The notes: generated by a model from the sequence alone, not told the origin. Positions 12,501-24,240 are shown, numbered from the stretch's first letter. The stretch: DNA of 64,000 nucleotides from Cenococcum geophilum 1.58 (GCA_001692895.1 KV748185.1:496001-560000), one strand, 5' to 3'. Made by a program: numbers and translations.

Positions 12501-13545
12501 AATTTCTTATAAAGTAACCTTATTTTCCGCAATTTATATAAGCTCCTTTTTTAAACCATTTTTCTTACTATAGAGTCCGCCTAAACGTCTTCTGCTACTA
12601 AGATCCCTAGTTTAGCCTCTACTTCTTAGACTTTTAATCACTTAATCCTTATCCTCTAGGTTTCTATAGTTTCTTACTCCATCTCTTATAGGCTTCTTTA
12701 GTACTACTTAGGTCCATTAGCTCTGCGCCATACTATAGTTTCTAACTTAGCTTTAGTTATTGCGTACTCTACGCCTTATATAACTATAGAACTCTATCCT
12801 AACCTCTTTTAGTCTGTTTCCTTTAGTAGATCTAATTATTAATCTTAATCGCTTAATCTATTAGTTCCCTTAGGGTATCCGCATCTTCCATTAGGATAAT
12901 CGCGTCCTAAACTTTAGCCTTAAGTCCCTATTTATACTGTGCCATAAGCGCCTTATTATTCCACTTAACTTATATTGCTAACGTCTAGAACTACGTTATA
13001 TACTTAATTGCTAAGGTTCGTTATATAATGTCTTAAAGTTTTCTCCTTGCCGTAGTTACTGCCTCTAGGTCTTTAAATATTTATATAAGTCGCTCTATAA
13101 ATCCATTCTAGCTTAAAAACATAAACTGTACCTCTTGGTTTGTAGTTGTTATTCCGTTTACCTAGATTTCTATAAGGTAAGGCTTAAACTATTTAAGTAC
13201 TCTTTCTGTTAAAAACAATCCTGCGTATACTATTTAATCCATAGGTATTGCTAGCTTAGCTCCCTCTTACGCGACCTTAAAGTGCATTTACGTAAGAAAT
13301 CCTTTAAGCTTCGATCTCTTACCTAAGTACCTCTTAATCGATGGTAACTTAACCTTTACTGCGCCTATCCCGTTAATCCTATTTTCCAACATTACATTAT
13401 TTTCTGTTAACTAGTTAACTATCTCTTATAGCTATCTAACCGTTATAGGTTACTATAAGTTAGTATCTGCTATATTAGTGTCGTTACCTAACCTTAATAT
13501 AGTTGCCGCCGTCAATAGCGTTATAGTAGCTGCTTTTGGTGGCAT
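6560..13545 (-). pseudogene. Gypsy B1 Gag-Pol, decayed
   Basis: Minus-strand Gag starts at an intact ATG (complement of 13543-13545), 45 bp inside the 5' LTR, as in copy C. The Gag zinc knuckle relic maps near 12500-12545. Protease, RT, RNase H, integrase and chromodomain follow in the gypsy order. The RT catalytic box reads YLNNIIIY (about 9518-9541) where Y-x-D-D is expected, so both Asp have become Asn by G-to-A change. Stops are TAA/TAG. Ambiguous bases occur at 7338-7339 and 7346. Chromodomain-bearing gypsy integrases (chromoviruses) are thought to direct insertion to heterochromatin. No functional product is possible. Confidence 0.9.
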
Positions 13546-13589
13546 ATTGTCCGACTTCTTATATTAATACTATAACTAGGTAGTAATTA

Positions 13590-14015
13590 TATAACGGAAC
13601 CTTATAGTAAGAACTACAATAGGTCCTATTATTAGGCTAGGTGTATAGGAAATGCAAGTATAAAAGTTAACAATATAATAATAACTGGTGGAGTGGTTGC
13701 TTAACAGATTATCTCTAATTATATTCTAAGAATTACTATAAGGAAGGAACTATCTAGGTAGGGACTAAGGGTCCTTAAATATACAACCGTACTTCTATAA
13801 AATCCTTCTTATACGTAATATACGTCTTATATATAAGGTACGTAAGTTCCTCTCATTCCTCTTGTTTAATACGTAGCATATTATATAACCTTAGTTACCA
13901 TTCCTTGTCATATAGTTCTATCGGCTCCATCCTAGACCGTACCTAAATTAACCAACTAGCTTCTTCCGACTCTTCCCTAAGTAGTCGTAATATTATACTT
14001 AAAGCGTCCGTAACA
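13590..14015 (-). repeat. 5' LTR of gypsy B1
   Basis: It begins TATAACGG (RIP of TGTAACGG) and ends CCGTAACA on the plus strand, 426 bp. It is followed by the ctaag target duplication at 14016-14020. Confidence 0.93.
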
Positions 14016-14377
14016 CTAAGCCTTACAGTTAATCCTTAAGCGCTATTAGTCTACGATAACTTTATAGATTAAGTGCTTAGGTCTTCCGGAATAAGAATGC
14101 GTAATATAACTACTATACCTTTTATCCTTTATTCTAAGATTTTAACTACTAGCCTTAAGCAGTTAATATTTAACCTATTATAACTGCTTTTCTTTAATAA
14201 TATTATCTTATCTTTAGGTCTTTAACAGGACTATATCTTATAGCAGTTATTAATATACTTTATTACTACTACTATCTATAAGCTTTATTTATAAGCAGTT
14301 AAATATATTTTTAGTAGTAAGCTAGGTCTTTTTCCTATAGTACTAAAGTTTAACCTACTATCTTTTTAAAAGACTAC
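14016..14377 (+). pseudogene. Host-locus fragment between gypsy B1 and B2
   Basis: This stretch is bounded on the left by the B1 duplication (ctaag) and on the right by the B2 duplication (actac, 14373-14377). It therefore belongs to the sequence into which both elements jumped. One plus-strand frame runs through it with only TAA/TAG stops and continues across the B2 junction into 37123. The product is not recognised. I read it as part of the N-terminal region of the RecQ-like locus, by linkage only. Confidence 0.5.
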
Positions 14378-14792
14378 TATAACGGAACCTTATAGCAGGT
14401 ACTACAATAGGCTCATTATTAGGCTAGGTGTATAGGTGATTTAAATTAAAGTTAATAACGTAATAATAACTAGTGGAGTAGTTACCTAATAGATTAACTC
14501 TAATTGTATTCTAAGAATTACTATAAGGAAGGAACTATCTAGGTAGGGACTAAGGGTCCTTAAATACACAACTGTATTTTTATAAAATCCTTCTTATATA
14601 TAATATACGTATACTCTATCTACTTTATTATAGATTATATAGATTATATAGATTATATTATATAACTTTAATTACTATTCCTCGTTATATAGCTCTATTG
14701 GCTCCATTCTAAACTATACCTAAATTAACTAACTAGCTTCTTCTAACTCCTCTCTAAGTAGTTATAATATTGTATTTAAAGCGTCCGTAATA
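14378..14792 (-). repeat. 3' LTR of gypsy B2
   Basis: It begins TATAACGGAACC and ends CCGTAATA on the plus strand (RIP-changed TG..CA), 415 bp. It aligns with the B1 LTRs and its partner at 36694. It is followed by a pyrimidine run, the complement of the polypurine tract. Confidence 0.9.
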
Positions 14793-15434
14793 CTATCTTC
14801 CTTCTCTTTATCTTCGTCCTTAAAGATCCTAAATATCTCTAAGTTGTTTACTAGAGCTATAATATCCGTTTAATTAATTTAGTTAATATTATTACTTATT
14901 ATACCTAAAGCAATTTCTTCTTCCTTAACTACTCGCCGTGCTCGCACTATTACTGCGATACTGTCTCTTAGTGAGATTATACTATCTTTATATTTTCGCT
15001 GCTTAAAAGAGGGGTTAGTTTGCGTTGCGTTAGTAAACCTATCTTTATAATAACTATTCTTTTACTTAAAGTGTACTAAAGCAAATATTTATTCGTCTTA
15101 TAACGTTTACCCCATCTCTAATACTAAATATACGCGACCTATTATTTTTAATAGTCGTCTAGTTCCCTAATTAATTTGTCTTAGGGTCTTATGTTTAATC
15201 TACTGCTATATAACTAGATAATAAACTATTTATTACCCTAGCGGAGTTATATTATTCTTAGGATATTAAATAAGAGGCTGCTAATGCTTAGTAATGGGCC
15301 CTTAAGTCTTATCTAGCGGTGTCCGCTCGGTTAATCCGTCTTAAAAAGGTTTATAAAAAGGTCCGTTTTAAGGAGTAGAAACTTATAAAATAAGGTCTAT
15401 AGAAACTTAGTAATAAAAAAATGGATCCTTTTTT
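14793..15434 (-). pseudogene. Gypsy B2 Pol C-terminal end (part 1, 3' of the copia E insertion)
   Basis: It matches B1 6518-7130 and the end of Pol in copy C, beyond the chromodomain. The stretch at about 15225-15345 differs from both other copies. It is separated from the rest of Pol by copia E, whose ttttt duplication is at 15430-15434. Stops are frequent. Confidence 0.8.
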
Positions 15435-15619
15435 TGTCAGATAATCTGTATTCTCTGTGGCGTAGGACGTGCACGAGTTACGTGCACGGGTCACGTGCAT
15501 TATAAATATCTTCGTTTAAGCCTAGGGGCCCTAGGTCAAGAAACGATCAAGACACGATTAAGATTATTAATCAATTAACCCATTTTATTAATGAAGAGCT
15601 CTATATAAGTTATCTGATA
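15435..15619 (+). repeat. 5' LTR of copia E
   Basis: It starts TGTCAGATAATCTG and ends TTATCTGATA. It has the same length as the 3' LTR and differs from it by transitions. It contains repeated acgtgca motifs around 15470-15500. Confidence 0.92.
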
Positions 15620-15649
15620 GTTATACGCCCGGTCCGCCGATATAAGAAG

Positions 15650-16475
15650 CTATTTAGCTATTACTTAATCATTTGAACAAATCTACCTTATCGTCAGACT
15701 CTGACACCTTATTGTTATAAGACGACCCTAATTGAAATCCTACTTTAATTGTTACAGGACGAGATTCCACCTTAATTGTTAAAGGACAATCCTAACGATA
15801 AGGATGATTCTGTGATAAGGACGATCCTAACAACGAATTCCATCTTAATTCCTATCTACCTATCAGTTAAATGACTCTATTAACGTTGAGTTTATTAAAT
15901 ACAATCATCCTTAATAAGCTAGAAGACTGGGAATAATAGCTATAGTAACTCCAAGCCCTTATGGATTAGCAAATATAAGCCTACGTTAACCCAGCTATAG
16001 AAGCACCTTAAGAAGGTCTACTTAAAACTATCTTATCTAAAGGTCACAGATTTTAATAAGAATGCAACCTTATATATACAGCTCTCGTCAAATCAACAGA
16101 AAGCGTATAAGAACAGCAGATGATACTATGACTAGGACATAAAGTACTTCCTAAAATAGGAAGAGTATCTGTAATAGATACGCACCTAGATCACGACTAC
16201 AGTATTAATTTAGAAGAAGCTACTACTTAACCCTTCCTTAACAGTTAAAGAATGGCTATCCCAATTAAAGGAGAACACAGAACCTACCTCGTTATTTATT
16301 AGGAAGAAGGTACAACACCAGTACATAGAAGCCCTTAAGGGGTTTAAATACTTATCAAAATTAAATTAGTGGTTAGATTAATAGGAACACGTAATAGTAC
16401 TAGGAGAGAAGTATAAGATCCCTTAAATGTCCAATAGAATCTGGCTTTAAGATTTAGCAGAAGTTTATCGGCAAA
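15650..16475 (+). pseudogene. Copia E Gag, N-terminal part
   Basis: The plus-strand frame has only TAA/TAG stops. Near 16400-16470 it reads EKYKIP-MSNRIWL-DLAEV, like the Gag (UBN2/DUF4219-type) region of fungal copia elements, where an N-R-x-W-x-x-D-x-A segment precedes the zinc knuckle. The frame is lost at about 16475, where the minisatellite island starts. It resumes at about 18986. Confidence 0.7.
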
Positions 16476-16762
16476 ATATGGTACCCTTTAAATGGCCTCA
16501 ATGGTTGGTGGTTGACGCAATTGGCGCGCAGTTGAGGGCATTTGGCAACTCGACCGACTAGCCTATGTCGTGTTTTTTTGACACGCAGCCTGCGCGCAAC
16601 CTGCTAGCAATCTGCGCATTTGGCAACCATAATTATATTTACCTCTTTTATACTAATAATATATTTTAAATAAATAAAAGCTATTTTAAAGCTATTTATA
16701 AGGCTAGCAAAATAAATATTATTATTTTAGATAATTTAATATAATATAGCGATGGTTCTCTT

Positions 16763-17166
16763 CTACCTATTTACCTATTGACTTACCTACCTGCCTGCAT
16801 CGCCTACCTATTTACATCGCTACCTATCTATATCTACCTATCTGCATTTGCCTACCTATCTACATCTACCCTACCTATCTATATTTACCTACCCGTTAGC
16901 ATCTACCTACCTATCTATATCTACTTACCTATCTGCATCTACCTACCTTTATAATCTACTTGTCTGCATCTGCCTACCTATCTATATCTGCCTACCCGTT
17001 AGCATCTACCTACCTATCTATATCTGCTTGCCTATCTGCATCTACTTACCTATCTGCATCTGCCTACCTATCTATATCTGCTTACCTGTCTGCATCTACC
17101 TACCTATCTACATCTACCTACCCGTCAGCATCTACCTGTTTGTGCCTACCTATCTGTGCTACCTTA
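16763..17166. repeat. Tetranucleotide-derived array (ctac/ctat/ctgc)
   Basis: Tandem units built from ctacctatctatatctgc and variants. The array is about 400 bp long and irregular, with higher-order units of roughly 20-24 bp. Variation includes many C/T changes. Confidence 0.85.
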
Positions 17167-17170
17167 ATTC

Positions 17171-17188
17171 GATCGATCGATCGAATCG
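17171..17188. repeat. Short (gatc)n run
   Basis: gatcgatcgatcgaatcg sits exactly between the first and second arrays. Confidence 0.8.
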
Positions 17189-17198
17189 TTTATAGTGT

Positions 17199-18030
17199 TG
17201 GCTGGCTAGTCGTTATCGTCTGGCTCTGGCGACGGTTGTCTGGTTCTGGCGACGGTCGTCTGGTTCTGGCGACGGTCATCTGGCTCTGGCAACGGTCGTC
17301 TAGTTCTGGTAACGGTCGTCTGGTTCTGGTAACGGTCGTCTGGCTGGCGACGGTCGTCTGGTTCTGGCGACAGTCGTCTGGTTCTGGCGACAGTCGTCTG
17401 GTTCTGGCGACAGTCGTCTGGTTCTGGCGACGGTCGTCTGGTTCTGGTAACGGTCGTCTAGTTCTGGCGACGATTCGTCTGGCTCTAGCAACGGTCGTCT
17501 GGTTCTGGTAACGGGTCGTCTGGCTGGCGACAGTCGTCTGGTTCTAGCAACGGTCGTCTGGCTCTGGCAACGGTCGTCTAGGTTCTGGCGACGGTTCATC
17601 TGGCTCTGGCAACGGTTATCTGGTTCTAGTAACGGTCGTCTAGTTCTGGCGACGGTCGTCTGGTTCTAGTAACAGTCGTCTGGTTCTAGCGACGGTCGTC
17701 TGGTTCTGGTAACGGTCGTCTAGCTGGCGACGGTCGTCTAGTTCTGGCGACGGTCGTCTGGTTCTGGTAACGGTCGTCTAGCTAGCGACGGTCGTCTGGT
17801 TCTGGCGACAGTCGTCTAGTTCTGGTAACGGTCGTCTAGCTGGCGACGGTTGTCTGGTTCTAGTAACGGTCGTCTAGCTAGCGACGGTCGTCTAGTTCTG
17901 GCGACGATCGTCTGGCTCTGGCACGGTCGTCTAGTTCTAGCGACGGTTGTTTGGCTGGCGATGGTCGTCTGGTTCTGGTAACGGTCATCTAGTTCTGGCG
18001 ACGGTCGTCTAGTTCTAGCAACGGTCCTCT
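17199..18030. repeat. 20-bp minisatellite, about 40 units
   Basis: Consensus unit ggtcgtctggttctggcgac, with some shorter units lacking the ttc. Units vary mostly as gg/ag and cg/ta (for example ctggcgac, ctggtaac, ctagcaac), the pattern expected from RIP or CpG decay on either strand. The long frames seen here on both strands are artefacts of the repeat. Confidence 0.92.
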
Positions 18031-18149
18031 ACTAGCTGCCGTTCTGGTGCCCTCCCTAGGTAGGAAGGATATAAAGAAGGAAGGAAGGGTAAAAAATAAG
18101 GTGGCTATATAGGGTAGAGGCACGTGTAGAGGCTATCGGGAATATAGCG

Positions 18150-18457
18150 GGGACCCGATGCAGAGCTTCGTGTAGAGCCTCTGTACGCAGAGCTTCGCGC
18201 AGAGCCTTCGTGCAGAGCCTCTGTACGCAGAGCTTCGTGTAGAGCTTCGTGTAGAGCCTCTATGCGCAGAGCTTCGTGCAGAGCCTCTGTACGCAGAGCT
18301 TCGTGCAGATCTTTGTGCAGAGCCTCTATGCGCAGAGCTTCGTGCAGAGCTCTGTACGCAGAGCTTCGTGTAGAGCTTCGTATAGAGCCTCTATGCGCAG
18401 AGCTTCGTGCAGAGCCTCTGTACGCAGAGCTTCGTATAGAGCCTCGTGCAGAGCCTC
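18150..18457. repeat. Minisatellite of cagagc-type units
   Basis: Alternating cagagcttcgtg and cagagcctctgtacg units, forming irregular composites of roughly 25 bp over about 300 bp. The frames seen here arise from the repeat. Confidence 0.88.
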
Positions 18458-18460
18458 TAA

Positions 18461-18510
18461 GTATAAGACTATAAGATTGTATAAGATTGTATAAGATTGT
18501 ATAAGATTAT
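18461..18510. repeat. 10-bp array (ataagattgt)n
   Basis: About five tandem copies of ataagattgt, directly after the previous array. Confidence 0.88.
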
Positions 18511-18588
18511 ATATAATAGTTAAAATATAGTATATAACTTTACCTTAATCGCACGTTAAGAAATATACAGTTAGCTTTTTAAAGTTAT

Positions 18589-18945
18589 TAAGTAGGTTAA
18601 CTGCATATCAAGTTAGTTAAATTGTATATTAAGTAGGTTAACTATATATTAAGTTAGTTAAATTATATGTTAAGTAGGTTAACTGCGTGTTAAGTTAGTT
18701 AAATTATATGTTAAGTAGGTTAACTGCGTGTTAAGTTAGTTAAATTATATGTTAAGTAGGTTAACTGCGTGTTAAGTTAGTTAAATTGCATGTTAAGTAG
18801 GTCAACTGCGTGTTAAGTTAGTTAAATTGCATATTAAGTAGGTTAACTGCGTGTTGAGTTAGTTAAATTGCATATTAAGTAGGTCAACTGCGTGTTAAGT
18901 TAGTTAATTGCGTGTCAAGTTAGTCAAATTGCATGTCAATTACGC
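18589..18945. repeat. 41-bp higher-order repeat of two half-units
   Basis: Each unit pairs ttaagtaggttaactgcgtg with ttaagttagttaaattgcatg. About eight or nine units. The two half-units are themselves related, indicating an older 20/21-bp repeat that became a dimer. Confidence 0.9.
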
Positions 18946-18985
18946 GAAACGCGAAAACCAAAGTCTACTTGAATCTCATCCTGCG

Positions 18986-20530
18986 AATATTTTCCCGATG
19001 TTATTTGACCTTTTAGCGACGCCTACTATATAAAGTACACTACTGAGTTAAATAACCCGCAGAAGTTGAGATCTTCTAAATACCGTAGAGTAGTAAAGGA
19101 GCTGCAAGAAGGACTTAGAACACCCTCGAAGAAAGCTAATACTACTATAAGAGGGAGTACCTTTAATGCAGACTTTGCAGAGTAAGCCATTAAGGATCAC
19201 TCTAATACTACTAAAGGTTCACGAAGAGGAAAAGCCTTAGTATATAATAGACGCTTAAAGAGAGCCGGGACACTAGTGGATAAGGAGACGTCCTATAAGA
19301 AGCCAACGCCTAAGTGCTTAGCGTGCGGAATACGAGGATACTCCCTACGGGACTATTGGTGTTTATTTAAAGATAAGAGACCTGTAGGAGTTATAATAGG
19401 AGATGTGCGCATTAATAGGGCACTAAAGAAGGTAGAAAAGAATAAGAATCTTACTAACTAAGTTGCGAAGATTAGACTTAAAGAATAGAAAGACAAGGCT
19501 TAACAACGACAGGATAAGAGTTAGGAAGTTAAAATCAAGGGAGAAGCTAATGCGATATTCCTAGAATCGTATTATACCGGTTAACTCCATCCACTAAAGC
19601 TATTAACTATTCTTAACTTAGGAACTACTCTCTATATCTTAAATAACCTCTCTTATTTCTATAACTTTAGGAAAGCTCTAAGATATAAATACGTTATCGC
19701 CGGCAGCTTAGAAGCGCCTATACTAGGTTACGGCGACGTTACTATCTAAGTTATAAAACCTAACAAGAGCAAGGGAATCCTACGTCTTAAGGACGTTGCC
19801 TTTTATACGGACTTTAATATAAACCTTATATCGTTCCGTCTACTTTAAAAACAAGGGTACTACTAGGACAATAAAGGAGATAACAATCTTCTAGTTCGGA
19901 AGGACAACATAATCCTATATTAAATGGAAGAACGTCACAGATAATAGACTATCGAATACGTCCGACTAGGAAGTCTATTAGCGTTTAATATAAGCCGACT
20001 ACTACATTAACGGAAGCGCAAAGCATTATTAAGAGACGCTCGTCCAGATTCGAAAGGAGATGCACGTCTATAGCATCTGCGTCTAGGTTATCCAGGACCT
20101 ATAAGCCTTTATTATTTAGGTCTTAACGCCTTAGGAGTTAAGCTTTAAGGCCTAAAGACGACGGAATATTAATATTACAGTCTCGTCAAAATTAAGCGTT
20201 AGGTCTTACGAAGGTTCTTAAAACAGAAAATTAATAAACCCTATCTTAACCTCTATATTAACTGGACTAACCTTAAGGAAGCGCATGCTAGATTTATACG
20301 AGTTATGTTTATCTATAACACCTTTTTAAGAAGAACCTTCCTGTATTTTATAATAACGTATAGTAAAGAGAAGGAAATACTATAAGTGCTTAAAGATTTC
20401 ACCTAATGGATTCGTCTGAGGTATAACCTTAAGGTTAACACTATCAGATTAGATAACGAGCTAGGGAGAAAGAGAACCCTTAAATGGCTACAGACTTAAG
20501 GAATTATATTTAAGCCTTTGGCGCTATATA
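18986..20530 (+). pseudogene. Copia E Gag C-terminus, protease and integrase N-terminus
   Basis: Gag resumes with KYTTELNNP and SSKYRRVVKELQEG (about 19035-19110). The zinc knuckle is unusually well kept: CLACGIRGYSLRDYWCLF (about 19315-19370), a C-x2-C-x4-H-x4-C with Tyr at the His and last Cys, as C-to-T and G-to-A would give. The protease active site is LNLGTT (about 19606) where DSGTT is expected. The pre-integrase motif LRLGYPGP is at about 20075-20098. The integrase core TIRLDNELGRKRT-KWLQ lies near 20440-20500. The frame stops at the LINE target duplication (20518-20530) and resumes at 26067. The open frame 19276-19461 is a true in-frame piece of Gag. Confidence 0.87.
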
Positions 20531-21430
20531 ATAATAATTCATTGCTTAACGTCCGATTTAGATCCCTATTGGGCCCACGCGGACTACTCCTTATTTACAT
20601 GTGGGGAGAAAACTCTATTTAAGAAAAATAAGAAAACCCCATAATCTATCTCCCCGCCTTTTAGGACTCGCCTACTTAGCGCCTATAAGTCGCCTATGGT
20701 ACTCTACTACCTTACTATTTAACCTCCTTAGGAACCACTACTGCCGTAATAAGCCTATGGACGCGCTAGTATTATAAACTTTTACTCTACTACTGTAGAG
20801 TTACTAGGGGGCACCTGCTGCTCGCCCCCTTACCTTCTATTACTATTTCCCTTATAACCCGGAACTAATTTAGCACATTTTAACTAATAAGCCACTGGGT
20901 AACCACCTTAAGGCCTTTTTATATTAAGAGTAGTATATTATAGTTCTCTGTGCTAGCTACTAAGAGTATTATTTCTTAATTGGTATATAGGGGGCATAGT
21001 AGTATTACGTGTTTTAGTGTTTGTTTTAGCCAGCTATATTTGTATCTTAGGCTACCTACTAGAACACCCACCCAGTAAAGCCAATCTTTTAGTCCTATTA
21101 TTCCTGTTCTTAAGAGTGTTGCTATTATATTTTCTGCCTTTATTAGGCCTTCTTGGAGCCCTTAGGTATTTACCCCCTATAGTATTAACTATGCTATAGC
21201 TTAGGTTTATCTTGCCTAAGTTAGCCTCTATACCTTTAACTCCTATTTACCTCTCCAGCGTTAGTCCAACTAGTATTACATTACGGTAGATAGTTTCCCG
21301 GCATTTTTACGTGTTCTACTTTAGCTCCTTTTTCTATCTTACTATTATCTTTACTAACCTCTTATACGTTTCCCTTCCTCCTTTATATAGGCCTGGGCCC
21401 TAAAGCAACACTATTTTTCTTTTACTTTCT
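20531..21430 (-). other. 3' end and untranslated region of the LINE
   Basis: The terminal part contains ggcccacgcggactactcc (20571-20589) and ctccttaggaaccactac (about 20727), both found again in the short insertion at 58089-58320. An RNase H domain may lie in 20.9-21.4 kb but I could not establish it. The plus-strand frame at 21017-21199 is not supported. Confidence 0.6.
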
Positions 21431-24240
21431 TTACCTGTTTTTTAAATATCTCTTCCCTACTTTAGGGTTATTGGTTTATTCTCCTATAGGGCACCCTAGG
21501 GTCCCTTTATAGTTTACTTAGGCGTGTCTTAATATACTTTATAATATTAGAGTTGCGTTTATTTTACGTCCTTTATATTGCAGCGGCTTTAATATATAAC
21601 TGTAGGGGGGGAATATTGAATTCCTTCTTAAGCAGTGCTGTAGCCGTTCGCTTGTACCCGCCTATAATACTCTAAAGGTAGGCTGTTTGGACCTTTTAAA
21701 GTAGTTTAAGAAGTAATTTTAGGGGGCCCTTTTTAGTTTCTCTAATGGTCTAAATACTAGATCTATATATTATAGTTAGCCAGACGACTACTGTATATAG
21801 TAGGCGTGACCTCTAAAAGTATGGACCCTATATAGAATTAATAATCCTAGATAAAGCAATAAACTGTGCTTGGCCTTTATAGGCCGCTTGCGCCGCATAT
21901 ACGCTCTATTAGAGCTTGCTATCTACCTATACTCCTAGTACCCTTAGGCCCTAAACTAGTTAACCCCTAAAGCCTTAGATGTAAATTATATGCTAGAGAT
22001 CTGCAGATTAGTTGTGTTTTTTTATAAAATAGATTAGCTAGTATTTCTCTGGTAAGAATTAGACTCTATAACGTCTTGCCTATTTTATATAAGTATTATA
22101 GGCTTTCTCTAGTATTCTGCAATTCTCTACGGCTATTGGCCCGTATATAATTAGGTTTGTATTATTAATAAAGCCTATCCCCTAGGTCGCCCCTTCCTTA
22201 AAGGAGTTAAGTAGGTTGCTTATAAAGAAAAGGAAGAGTATAGGCAAGAGGGGTGATCCTTATAGTATTCCTATTACAACTATAATAGGGAGGCTCTGGT
22301 ATCCGCTGAAGACTAGTAATGTTTCTTTCTGGCCTGTAAACCCTTAGACAAATTATATAATCCATTTTAGGAAGCCCTTTGCCCTAAGGATATATAGAAG
22401 ACGCTTGTGGGGTATATTATTGTAGGTACTACTAATATTTAGGCTAAGCATTAATACTATAAAGTCCTTTTGCATCGCCCATGCAGATTTAATAGTGGCA
22501 GTGAGTAGCGTAAGTGCTGATAGTGTTAAGCGGTTCTTTCTTGCCCCTATTTAGCTTTATAGTAGTAGGGCATATTCCTCTACTATATCTGCTATGCGTT
22601 CCGCTATTACCCTTTTTAAGATCTTACTAAGGGTGTTTTCTAAGGCAATAGGGTGGTAGCTTCCTGGGATTAAGTAATCTACTTTACCTTCTTTTTATAG
22701 GATAACCATCGTTATAGATCTTCTAAGTCGTGGGTAGTAGCCTATAGTAAAACATGCTCTGGCTATATCTATAAGCTAAGGTGCTATAAGTGGCCTATAG
22801 GTTTTTAGGGCCTTATTTAGAATCCCATCTAGTCCTAGTACTATATTATTTAAAAGGCGGCTAATAGTTCTAGCTATTTTCTCTATTGTTATATTGCTAT
22901 TAACCTATAGGCGAGTTACCGGTATTTCGCCCGTGATATTACTAAGGTCTACTAAAGCTAGTTAGGGGAAGAACCTTTCTATAAGAATTTTTACCTTCTT
23001 ATTATTGTTATTTATGGCCTGTAATTCTCCTGCTCTTTATAGGGGTAGTAGGTATAGGTCTTTTGCTAAGCGCCCTGCCTTTTTCTTTACCCATTTTGCT
23101 ATAGCCTAAAGGCCCTTATTATAGGGGAGGCTCGGGTTAGAAGTATACTTATTTATAAACCGTCTCTAGTTATTTCTTGCTTCTTTTTTTAGGGTATTCT
23201 TTAGCTAGTTTCTTATGTCTTTAGGGTTGTGGCTACTTATATATTTCCTTCTTACTTATTATTAGCTAGTAACTAGAACTGCGCATTATATGGACTATAT
23301 ATATCGCGTATAGGGGCCCAGTTTTAAAATCGGGTAGTGCTCTTTTAGCCTATTTTTAATTGCTACCTGGATCCTTTTTAGTCTTCGGTTAATTTCCCTA
23401 GGGGTAGCCAATAAGCCTCGCTTATTTGGTATTAGGTAGATTTCTTCTAGGTCTTAGAGTTGTTGTTTAACTATATTAAGAAAACTGTCTATTTTAAGCT
23501 TCCTTATTGTGTATCTTTTTCTATTTAGTTGCGCTTTGGTATCTAGGTTTAGCTATATCTAGATAGGGATATAGTTTAGGATAAGTACCTATTCTTTTTT
23601 GGGGTTATACCTTTTAAGTCTCTAATATAGGCCTTCGTCTATAAATATGAGGTTAATTATACTTCTGGCGGTGCCTTGTTGCTATATAATTGCTCTTAGG
23701 GGGGTGGCTAGCTTAAGGCCCTAGATATCTATAGCTCTTAGTAGGCACTCTAACTATTAATCTNCAGNAATATAGATNCCCNCCNACNNNNGGTNGTNGA
23801 GGTTTATATCTCCTAGTANNATAAACTCTATACCTTCNGTTTTTAGTAAGCTTATTACTAATATAATATTCTCTATTTGTAGGACCCCTTTAACCCTAGG
23901 GTTATACACATTAATAATTTATACCGGTCCCCTATATATTTGGATTATTATAACTATAATATCTAGGTTAACTGCCTGCTATAACTATAAGGATAGGCTA
24001 ATAGCCTTACTAATTATAAAGCATACGCGTATAGCTACTTTTGGTTTATATAGGAGCTAGAATCCTTAGGGGCAGTATATTAATTATATAAAGGTATTAT
24101 AATATGGCTCTTATATAGTAAGGATATAGTGTTTCTCTAGGTCTAAACTATTTAGTAGGGGCCTTGCAAGGCAGTAGTTTGTGTTGCTGTAGTTATACTA
24201 TATAATAGATAGGTAGCGGACCCCTAGCGAGGGTCCTTTA
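21430..24240 (-). pseudogene. LINE ORF2: endonuclease and reverse transcriptase, decayed
   Basis: Minus-strand reading. The apurinic-type endonuclease starts near 24240 (IIQYNYSNTNYCLA), includes VQIINVYNPRVKG-type sequence near 23900, and reads LGDINL near 23800. The RT has SLNISSTYNNIPHKRLL (about 22380-22450), where SLDISGAYDNVPHERLL is typical of Tad elements; Asp has become Asn. The next motif is GIL-GSPLLPILFLFF (about 22215-22265), for GIPQGSPLSPILF. The C-terminal part keeps LRVLGVQVDSKL-type sequence (about 21940) and a KEFNIPPLQLY motif (about 21610). Stops are TAA/TAG. ORF2 normally copies the element by target-primed reverse transcription; this copy cannot. Confidence 0.9.

Larger units (their letters stand above)
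6092..14015 (-). mobile_element. Ty3/gypsy chromovirus copy B1, full length, RIP-degraded
   Basis: A complete element of 7,924 bp with two 426-bp LTRs and an exact 5-bp target duplication ctaag (6087-6091 and 14016-14020). LTR ends are TG..CA, with RIP change at one end. A polypurine tract on the minus strand follows the 6092-6517 LTR, fixing the orientation as minus. Internal sequence matches copies B2 and C throughout, except for a divergent stretch at about 6923-7030. Confidence 0.95.
16476..18985. other. Minisatellite island inserted in copia E Gag
   Basis: This 2.5 kb block separates the two halves of copia E Gag. It begins with about 150 bp of mixed-composition sequence showing little RIP (16490-16640, with two copies of gcatttggcaac), then about 120 bp of AT-rich sequence, then five different tandem arrays (listed separately), and ends in about 40 bp with acgcgaaacgcgaaaac (18951-18967). 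I found no terminal inverted repeats and no convincing target duplication, so the nature of the insertion is unknown. Open frames here are simply read-through of the arrays. Confidence 0.7.

Noticed and set aside
16848..17599. Open frames of 99-183 codons on both strands
   Set aside because: They are read-through of tandem arrays whose unit length or composition lacks stops. Frames exist in several phases and on both strands, which is not coding behaviour.
18262..18494. Overlapping open frames in the cagagc-type array
   Set aside because: Same reason: simple repeat translation in two frames.
16763..18945. CRISPR array
   Set aside because: The repeats are directly tandem with no unique spacers, and the context is eukaryotic retrotransposons.
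16457..19067. gcagaagtt repeated at 16457-16465 and 19059-19067 as a target duplication of the minisatellite island
   Set aside because: Gag coding sequence (YTTELNNP and before) is readable upstream of 19059, so the second copy lies inside Gag and not at the junction. The match is probably chance.
21017..21199. Plus-strand frame of 60 codons, hydrophobic
   Set aside because: Antisense to the 3' part of the minus-strand LINE; no start context or homology.
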